Source: Candidatus Daviesbacteria bacterium (GTDB lineage: Bacteria; Patescibacteriota; Microgenomatia; Daviesbacterales; UBA10151). From it: DNA of 18,092 nucleotides. The DNA is taken from contig DOWS01000003.1 in assembly GCA_003519445.1 (NCBI GenBank), positions 1 to 18,092 of the forward strand, read 5' to 3'. The notes below the pieces were generated by a model. It had not been told where the DNA came from. It was given only the letters and a program-made list of their open reading frames with translations, and did no database searches. Made by a program: the position numbers and the translations under genes. Shown piece after piece: positions 13,447-18,092 of this stretch. The stretch's first letter is position 1. Every line of letters begins with the position of its first letter.

Positions 13447-14102
13447 TGCTTTATTTAGTAGCCACACCTATTGGAAATTTAAAAGATATTACTTTAAGAG
13501 CACTTGAAGCCCTCAAAGCTGCTGACGCTATAATTTGTGAGGATACCAGAAGAACTTCGATTCTTTTAAATAATTATCAAATAAAAAAGCCTCTAATAGT
13601 CTTAAATGATTATAATGAACACAAAAATGTATCACGAATAATAAATTTACTCAATGAAAGTCAAAATTTAGCTTTGGTCTCGGATGCAGGCACGCCACTC
13701 ATATCTGATCCCGGATATAAACTGGTTAGAGAATGCCTAAAAAACAATATAAAAATTGACTCTCTACCGGGACCATCATCAGTAATCACAGCCCTAACTC
13801 TGTCAAGCCTGCCACCTGACAAATTTTTCTTTTTAGGCTATTTGCCGGAAAAGCCGGGCAGAAGAACAAAAGTTTTGAAAGAACTTTTACCAAATACTAC
13901 TTATATTATTTTTATTGCTCCTCATAAGCTAATAAGAGTTTTAGGAGAAATGCAGAAGATTTATTGGGATATTGATGTTTGTCTGGCTCATGAATTAACC
14001 AAAATCCACCAAAGTATAGAAACCAAAAAAATTAGTGAGTGGCTGGAAGAGTTAGTTAGACCCAAGGGAGAATATGTTCTTCTTTTCAACTTGATACAGT
14101 AA
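13446..14102 (+). CDS. rsmI: RsmI, 16S rRNA (cytidine1402-2'-O)-methyltransferase, short form
   Basis: RsmI adds the 2'-O-methyl group to C1402 in the decoding centre of 16S rRNA, using S-adenosylmethionine. The tetrapyrrole-methylase fold is visible: LYLVATPIGNLKDITLRALE (2-21), ICEDTRRT (30-37), LVSDAGTPLISDPGYKLV (77-94), the glycine/proline block DSLPGPSSVITAL (104-116) and FFFLGYLPEKPG (126-137). The protein stops at 218 residues, after the catalytic domain, so it lacks the C-terminal extension of the roughly 280-290-residue E. coli and B. subtilis proteins. It is coupled to dedA. Its last 51 bp overlap the convergent gene on the other strand. Confidence 0.95.
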   Translation: MLYLVATPIGNLKDITLRALEALKAADAIICEDTRRTSILLNNYQIKKPLIVLNDYNEHKNVSRIINLLNESQNLALVSDAGTPLISDPGYKLVRECLKNNIKIDSLPGPSSVITALTLSSLPPDKFFFLGYLPEKPGRRTKVLKELLPNTTYIIFIAPHKLIRVLGEMQKIYWDIDVCLAHELTKIHQSIETKKISEWLEELVRPKGEYVLLFNLIQ

Positions 14103-15560
14103 ATCCCGAACCGGTAGGGCTTCATAGCGTTCCACTACTACCCCGTAAACACCTTTTTCCACCAGAAAATCCAAAACTTCAGGGTATAAAACAATGCTTC
14201 CTGCTGCTAAAAATCGTTTTTTTGATTTATGCAAGAGTTTTAAGCCGTCTCCCAAAAATTTAAGCAGACCCCCAACCTGCCTTTTATAAAACGACAGTTC
14301 CGCCTCCGTATGATCAAAGCCGGAAAAATGGGCTATCAACTCATCCATATTTAAGACTACACCGTCCACTCCTGCTAAAAGATATTCTTCCAGATTAATA
14401 ATATTTTCAGGAGTTGCCACTTCCATCCAAATCTGCAGAGAATTTTTTCTCATTAATTTTTTAACAGCCAGTTCTCTTTTTATTTGAATCAATTCCTCTA
14501 CTGATCTAACAAACGGCACCACAATATGCACATTATTTAAGTTTTTTTTGTGTCTGACAAAATCCAACGCATCAAGCAGAGGATCCAATAAGCTTTTTTG
14601 ATGCAGCAAACGAAGAGCACCCCGTACTTTCCCCATACCCTCGGATTTATCAGCCAATTTAAGCAGTATGGGCAAATCAGGAAAAGTTATAGCGGATTCA
14701 ACCAGTTTCCATAGCAAATCTTCAAACGACTCTTTAGGTTTATTCAGATCAAGTATTTTTTCAGAAGCTATGTAAATACCATCACAATCTTCCATTGGTT
14801 GACCGGAGAATACCTTCACTGCGCTCTTCTTCCTGTCATTCTGAGTGATTAGCGAAGAATCTCTCAACTCGTTTGAGTCTCGCATACGCGAGGGATCCTT
14901 CACTGCGTTCAGGATGACAGGGGGAGTATATTGCAATACTTTCACAAGTTTCACTCCCCCATCCACCACCCACTCAAATTCATGAGGAATAAATAATTTT
15001 TTATTGGCCTCCATAACTATCTCATCCAGCTTTTTCAAATCATCCGGACGAAGCTTTCCATGCTTAACCGATATTACCGAATCATCCTGCAAACTATCAA
15101 AATACGCGCTTCCATAAGCTTCCGGCTTTTTTACAAAAATAACTACTTGCGGATCCAAATCCTCTGTAATACCTTGATAAAAACCATCTTTCCAAAGTCT
15201 TTGTTTAACCTGATCAAGCCATATTCCTAAAAGATCCAGCCAGAGATCTTTTACAGATTTAATTATCTTGCCACTCAAAAAAAATTGTTTATGTTTTCCC
15301 GCTTCTTTGGCTAAAATTTCCGGAACAGGAGTAGAGTTTATTTCTCTTTTCACCAAGTTCAGCGACTGTTCAAAGATTTCCTTATGTCCAAAATCAAAAT
15401 GTTCCAGAACTGTTTTAAGATGAAGTTCGGGGGGCGTTACCGCAACACCAGCTGCAACAGGCAACCCAGCCCGTGCCAGCTTACCCAAAGCAACATTCAG
15501 CTTGCCAAAAATTAAGGCATCATTATTACTTAAAAGTTTTATGGGCAGAATTTCCAGCAT
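14052..15560 (-). CDS. Degenerate PEP synthase / pyruvate phosphate dikinase-like protein
   Basis: A 502-residue protein that looks like a cut-down PEP synthase. The N-terminus resembles the start of the PPDK nucleotide-binding domain (GKLNVALGKLARAGLPVAAGVAVTP, 19-43), and EFEWVVDGGVKLVKVLQYTP (194-213) resembles the end of that domain. The C-terminal part resembles the PEP-utilising barrel (KLADKSEGMGKVRGALRLL near 301-319, IVVPFVRSVEEL 346-357, MEVATPENIINLEEYLLAGVDGVVLNMDELI near 379-409). The swivel domain with the phospho-His motif (GGxxSH) is missing, and the usual CGxxPS cysteine loop reads LAAGSIVLYP. It is therefore probably not a working PEP synthase, and its actual role is unknown. 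Residues about 215-243 are encoded by a palindromic repeat. It starts 2 bp after the DUF192 stop. Confidence 0.75.
   Translation of the reverse strand: MLEILPIKLLSNNDALIFGKLNVALGKLARAGLPVAAGVAVTPPELHLKTVLEHFDFGHKEIFEQSLNLVKREINSTPVPEILAKEAGKHKQFFLSGKIIKSVKDLWLDLLGIWLDQVKQRLWKDGFYQGITEDLDPQVVIFVKKPEAYGSAYFDSLQDDSVISVKHGKLRPDDLKKLDEIVMEANKKLFIPHEFEWVVDGGVKLVKVLQYTPPVILNAVKDPSRMRDSNELRDSSLITQNDRKKSAVKVFSGQPMEDCDGIYIASEKILDLNKPKESFEDLLWKLVESAITFPDLPILLKLADKSEGMGKVRGALRLLHQKSLLDPLLDALDFVRHKKNLNNVHIVVPFVRSVEELIQIKRELAVKKLMRKNSLQIWMEVATPENIINLEEYLLAGVDGVVLNMDELIAHFSGFDHTEAELSFYKRQVGGLLKFLGDGLKLLHKSKKRFLAAGSIVLYPEVLDFLVEKGVYGVVVERYEALPVRDLLYQVEKKNIFSLGSN
14833..14920 (-). repeat. Palindromic element in frame within the PEP-synthase-like gene
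   Basis: The 88-bp element has inverted ends (CTGTCATTCTGA at 14833-14844 against TTCAGGATGACAG at 14908-14920) and internal hairpins CTCAA..TTGAG and CTCGC-ATAC-GCGAG. It encodes about 29 residues (VILNAVKDPSR then LITQNDR). Its GTCATCCTGA end relates it to the elements at 6870 and 12793. Confidence 0.85.
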
Positions 15561-15562
15561 AT

Positions 15563-16045
15563 TTACTGATTAAGACTTAATTTATCACCAATTTTAATTT
15601 TTAGTCTTGAAATAGTCCCTGCATTAACTTCTAAAACCTTATCTACAGGCTCTTTTGGCACATAAATAGGCAAATCAGCATCTTTTTGTCCGGTCTGTGC
15701 CGGAGACACATTTTCCAGAAAATCCACAACCTGACCACCTTTAATCCAGATAAAATCCAAAGGAAAACTTACTCCTTTCATCCAAAAAGGATATTTGTCT
15801 TCTTTAGGAAAAATAAAAAGCATTCCAGTTCCCTCTGCCAATGAAGCCCTGCCTCCCAAACCCTTGCTTCTTTTGGGCTGCGTGTCGGCGATTTCCACTT
15901 TAAGCTTGGCTTCATTAACAATTACTTCACCAAATTTTGCCTGCTGCGGAAGAAAAGGAAGAGTTGTAATTTTGCCGATAAAAATTGCCACAGCTATAAG
16001 TATTAAAACCAGGAGCATAACAGACTGGATTAAAAACTTTTTCAT
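15563..16045 (-). CDS. DUF192-family exported protein
   Basis: The 160-residue protein has an N-terminal membrane or signal helix (about 8-28, VMLLVLILIAVAIFIG) and a DUF192 domain (about 40-158) with its usual blocks: TQPKRSKGLGGRASLAEGTGMLF (55-77), the family core YPFWMKGVSFPLDFIWI (85-101), and VLEVNAGTISRLKIKIGD (137-154). DUF192 proteins are small beta-rich proteins of unknown function found in many bacteria and archaea. It is probably exported and membrane-tethered. It lies 26 bp after the nuclease gene and 2 bp before the PEP-synthase-like gene, so all three likely share one mRNA. Confidence 0.9.
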   Translation of the reverse strand: MKKFLIQSVMLLVLILIAVAIFIGKITTLPFLPQQAKFGEVIVNEAKLKVEIADTQPKRSKGLGGRASLAEGTGMLFIFPKEDKYPFWMKGVSFPLDFIWIKGGQVVDFLENVSPAQTGQKDADLPIYVPKEPVDKVLEVNAGTISRLKIKIGDKLSLNQ

Positions 16046-16071
16046 ATTTTCCCTGTATTTCTACCATATCA

Positions 16072-16611
16072 CTACAAACACTTTTCCCACAAGCCTTTTT
16101 TTTCCATTCTGGCCTGTTTTTGCGCTTCCAAAAACTGGTCTGTAAACTTTACATCCGGGGGGATAGTTAAAACCTGACCATAACCTTCCCTGATCAGATA
16201 ATCATTAACAAAAAGCATTGTGCCGTCTTCCAAAGGCAAATAAACAAAACGGAGTAATCTACCGTATTTGTCCTGATCCGTAATATCTTTTTCCAAAATC
16301 ACCCTTTTGCCTTCCAGTAATTCCTTGATTTTATTTGAGGCTTCTTTGCCAAAACACTGTACAGGTTTTCTCGGGTCTTTGGTTTCCGGGGTATCAACCC
16401 CCAGTAATCTCACTCTTTTTTCACCTTCAATCTCTATGGTATCCCCATCTATAACTTTGGTAACAAGTATTCCGGAAGAGGTAATCTCTGGTTTGGAAAC
16501 TTCTGTAGTCACAGGTTCAATAATATCTCCCCTGAAAGAAAACAAAAATAACAAGCCTAGGACCAATATAGCTATGGTAAATATGATAAGAAGCTTGGTG
16601 TTTTGAAACAT
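16072..16611 (-). CDS. Thermonuclease (staphylococcal nuclease-like), membrane-anchored or secreted
   Basis: The 179-residue protein has an N-terminal hydrophobic helix (about 7-26) followed by a complete SNase domain: VTKVIDGDTIEI (50-61, with calcium-site Asp55), RVRLLGVDTPE (66-76, Arg68, Asp73 and Glu76 aligning with R35, D40 and E43 of the S. aureus enzyme), DKYGRLLRFVYL (114-125, Arg118 aligning with R87) and KQARMEKKGLWEKC at the end. This family cuts DNA and RNA. An active, extracellularly facing nuclease is inferred; in organisms with reduced genomes such enzymes may help scavenge nucleotides. It is the first gene of a three-gene minus-strand set. No clear promoter was found. Confidence 0.93.
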   Translation of the reverse strand: MFQNTKLLIIFTIAILVLGLLFLFSFRGDIIEPVTTEVSKPEITSSGILVTKVIDGDTIEIEGEKRVRLLGVDTPETKDPRKPVQCFGKEASNKIKELLEGKRVILEKDITDQDKYGRLLRFVYLPLEDGTMLFVNDYLIREGYGQVLTIPPDVKFTDQFLEAQKQARMEKKGLWEKCL

Positions 16612-16679
16612 ATTCTAATCCACCCGGTCCATAACATAATAATAGCAAATTGAAGATAAATTTAGTAAAATACATTCAT

Positions 16680-16767
16680 GGTCCGGTAGCTCAGTGGGTT
16701 CTGCACGCAGTGCGAACGATCCGTCAGTGACGGATCAGGAAGAGCAGAAGCAGCCGCGATGGCGGCT
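16680..16767 (+). pseudogene. Broken tRNA-Lys copy carrying hairpins
   Basis: The first 18 bases (GGTCCGGTAGCTCAGTGG, 16680-16697) are identical to the 5' end of the intact tRNA-Lys at 16822. The match resumes as AGAGCAGAAGC at 16741-16751. Between them are two abutting hairpins: GTTC-T-GCAC/GTGC-GAAC (16698-16717) and GATCCGTC-AGT-GACGGATC (16718-16736). A third hairpin AGCCGC-GATG-GCGGCT (16752-16767) follows in place of the anticodon loop. There is no anticodon loop, T-arm or 3' acceptor strand, so it cannot be a functional tRNA. Confidence 0.75.
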
Positions 16768-16770
16768 CAA

Positions 16771-16821
16771 GGATTAAATGCTAAGTTTAAAATTATAGTA
16801 GTTTTTTTATAGATAAAGTTT
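16771..16821. other. Spacer before tRNA-Lys, with a probable tRNA promoter
   Basis: AT-rich spacer. TATAGA (16808-16813) with a poor TTTAAA (16786-16791) 16 bp upstream would start transcription 1-2 bases before the tRNA. Nothing else was seen. Confidence 0.4.
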
Positions 16822-16893
16822 GGTCCGGTAGCTCAGTGGTAGAGCAGAAGCCTTTTAAGCTTTTGGTCCTGGGTTCGAATCCCAGCCGGATCA
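16822..16893 (+). tRNA. tRNA-Lys (anticodon TTT)
   Basis: A complete 72-base cloverleaf: acceptor GGTCCGG pairing CCGGATC (one G-U), D-arm GCTC/GAGC, anticodon stem GAAGC/GCTTT with loop CTTTTAA (anticodon TTT), T-stem CTGGG/CCCAG around TTCGAAT, and discriminator A. CCA is not encoded. It reads AAA and AAG codons. Confidence 0.96.
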
Positions 16894-16943
16894 CAGGATG
16901 ATATAAGTGTTTTAACACAAATTTAGCTTCGAGATCTTAGCCA

Positions 16944-16972
16944 TTGTAAATCGTCTAATATTCGTCTATAAT
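16944..16972 (+). promoter_or_regulatory. fic promoter
   Basis: TTGTAA (16944-16949), a 17-bp spacer and a perfect TATAAT (16967-16972), ending 8 bases before the ATG at 16981. The mRNA is predicted to have 0-2 bases of leader. Confidence 0.65.
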
Positions 16973-16983
16973 ACGTCTATATG
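16951..16983 (+). repeat. Three CGTCTA direct repeats at 11-bp period over the fic promoter
   Basis: CGTCTA occurs at 16952, 16963 and 16974, each in a similar 11-base unit (TCGTCTAATAT, TCGTCTATAAT, ACGTCTATATG). The second unit contains the -10 box and the third runs into the start codon. One helical turn between copies is what a repressor binding one DNA face would use. Confidence 0.7.
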
Positions 16984-18015
16984 TTTAATCCTCGTTATAC
17001 AATTACGGATAATCTACTGGCAAATATTAAAAGAGTTTATACTCTAGTGAATGAATTAAATAACAGACGGTTTCCTCATGTTGTATTGGTAGAACTTGAA
17101 AAAACCGCAAGAGCTGTTTCAACTTATGCATCAACCAGTATAGAAGGTAATCCATTACCCTTAACAGAAGTTAAAAAAATTCTTAAGTCTAAACCTGCAC
17201 ACATTGGAGATAGCGAGAAAGAAGTTTTAAACTACAATAAAGCACTACAGGATTTAAATGAAAAACTTGAAAAGGCACAGGTAAAATTATCTCTTGATCT
17301 GATATTAAAAATTCAAAAGCAAGTGACCGTTGGACTATTGCCTAAATTTGAATCCGGAAAATTGCGAGAAAAACCTGTAGTCGTAAACGATCCAAGAACC
17401 AGAAAAGTTATATATTTACCTCCTGATGCAAAAGATGTTAGTAAACTTATGGGGGATCTTATCGGATTTGTAAATAGCAGCAGAGATAAAATAGACTCAC
17501 TTATTTTAGCCGGTATTTTTCATAAGCAGATGGTAATTATTCACCCGTTTATGGATGGGAACGGAAGAACAACCCGCCTTGCCACAAAAGTACTTTTAGC
17601 TGAAATGGGATTAAATACTTTTAACCTCTTTAGCTTTGAAAATTACTACAACAAAAATGTTACTAAATATTTTCAAACTGTAGGAGAATTTGGTAATTAT
17701 TATGAATTAGTAGATAAGGTTGATTTTACTTCTTGGCTAGGTTACTTTACAGAAGGAATCATTGATGAGCTCTTAAGGGTTCAAAAACTGCTTCCAGAAG
17801 TTGGAATAAGTCCAGAAACTAAACTTCAACCTCATCATCTCAAAATACTTGAGTTTATTAATGAAAAAGGATTTATTGCTGACCGGGACTGCGCAAAATT
17901 AGTTAACCGTGCAAAAGCAACACGAGCACTGGATTTTAAAAAGTTAATAGGTTTGGGGTTAATCAGTAGAAGAGCTAAAGGAAGAGCAACCTATTATGTT
18001 CTAAAGGGAAAATAA
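16981..18015 (+). CDS. Fic-family protein (class II) with C-terminal winged helix
   Basis: Fic proteins usually transfer AMP from ATP to hydroxyl groups of target proteins. The 344-residue protein has an N-terminal helical part with the inhibitory motif STSIEGN (51-57; Ser51 and Glu55 fit (S/T)xxxE(G/N), which places it in class II with the inhibitory helix before the core), a beta-flap region PVVVNDPRTRKVIYLPP, and the full catalytic motif HPFMDGNGRTTR (188-199; His188, Asp192, Asn194, Arg196, Arg199). The C-terminus (about 285-344, HHLKILEFINEKGFIADRDCAK and LKKLIGLGLISRRAKGRATYY-like) is a winged helix that may bind DNA. An active, self-inhibited AMPylator is inferred; the target is unknown. 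There is no partner antitoxin gene beside it. The start is fixed by the promoter 8 bases upstream. Confidence 0.94.
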   Translation: MFNPRYTITDNLLANIKRVYTLVNELNNRRFPHVVLVELEKTARAVSTYASTSIEGNPLPLTEVKKILKSKPAHIGDSEKEVLNYNKALQDLNEKLEKAQVKLSLDLILKIQKQVTVGLLPKFESGKLREKPVVVNDPRTRKVIYLPPDAKDVSKLMGDLIGFVNSSRDKIDSLILAGIFHKQMVIIHPFMDGNGRTTRLATKVLLAEMGLNTFNLFSFENYYNKNVTKYFQTVGEFGNYYELVDKVDFTSWLGYFTEGIIDELLRVQKLLPEVGISPETKLQPHHLKILEFINEKGFIADRDCAKLVNRAKATRALDFKKLIGLGLISRRAKGRATYYVLKGK

Positions 18016-18092
18016 CTTCTCTAAAAAAACTTTTACCTTTTGGTCCAGATTATGAGGGGTGGAATTATCTATACCTAACCCAAAACAAACAG
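18001..18092 (-). CDS. C-terminal tail of an unidentified protein (partial)
   Basis: On the minus strand an open frame enters from the right edge and ends at a TAG at 18003-18001, giving 29 residues (FGLGIDNSTPHN, then DQKVKVFLEKLF). The composition looks like a real protein rather than a shadow, and the 15-bp convergent overlap with fic fits the style of this genome. The fragment is too short to identify. Confidence 0.4.
   Translation of the reverse strand, partial: VCFGLGIDNSTPHNLDQKVKVFLEKLFSL

Noticed and set aside
16680..16770. A functional intron-containing tRNA
   Set aside because: No anticodon loop, T-arm or 3' acceptor strand follows the hairpins, so splicing could not restore a tRNA.
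16679..16839. Direct 19-base repeats at tRNA-Lys as attachment sites of an integrated element
   Set aside because: The repeats are only 142 bp apart, enclose no integrase, and copy the 5' end of the tRNA rather than the usual 3' end; partial duplication is simpler.
16951..16983. CRISPR-like array
   Set aside because: Three 6-base repeats at an 11-bp period are far too short; no cas genes present.

Overview
The window looks like an AT-rich chromosomal segment of a small-genome bacterium of the Candidate Phyla Radiation (Patescibacteria), most likely Microgenomates-like. This is inference from gene content and style: shortened versions of conserved enzymes (a 408-residue UvrC and a 218-residue RsmI), tight overlaps between genes, a tRNA without an encoded CCA, and few Shine-Dalgarno sites. 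TGA is used as a stop (uvrC, lexA), which argues against the recoded Gracilibacteria/Absconditabacteria. No rRNA or marker gene is present to fix the lineage.

Layout. Positions 1-5119 are a minus-strand operon read from right to left: a membrane-anchored transglutaminase-like protein, uvrC, a small PF04020 (phage holin 4_2/YvlD-type) membrane protein, secG and a family 5 solute-binding protein cut by the window edge. Positions 5162-5880 hold a plus-strand REP-associated tyrosine transposase (RAYT, Y1/HUH type) between two copies of a short palindrome. A third copy lies in frame inside uvrC. Next come uvrA (minus), an unknown membrane protein (plus), a probable two-gene toxin-antitoxin module (plus), uvrB (minus) and lexA (plus, divergent from uvrB). 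Then follow a DedA-family membrane protein and rsmI (plus). A minus-strand operon encodes a thermonuclease-like exported nuclease, a DUF192 protein and a degenerate PEP-synthase-like protein. The right end carries a broken tRNA-Lys copy filled with hairpins, an intact tRNA-Lys(TTT), a Fic-family protein, and the tail of an unidentified minus-strand ORF.

How the genes fit together. uvrA, uvrB and uvrC (the UvrABC excision nuclease) and the SOS repressor gene lexA all lie within about 11 kb, so this is a nucleotide-excision-repair and SOS neighbourhood. Among these housekeeping genes sit mobile or selfish features: the RAYT with its palindromes, three copies of a second palindromic family (one in frame in uvrA, one in frame in the PEP-synthase-like gene, one between lexA and dedA), the toxin-antitoxin candidate and the Fic gene.

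The strongest regulatory signal is repeated: several transcription units have a good -10 hexamer ending only 5-8 bases before the start codon, predicting leaderless mRNAs. The RAYT palindrome is itself the 17-bp spacer of the transposase promoter. Three CGTCTA repeats at an exact 11-bp period cover the Fic promoter. All functional calls rest on motif reading by eye; no database search was run.
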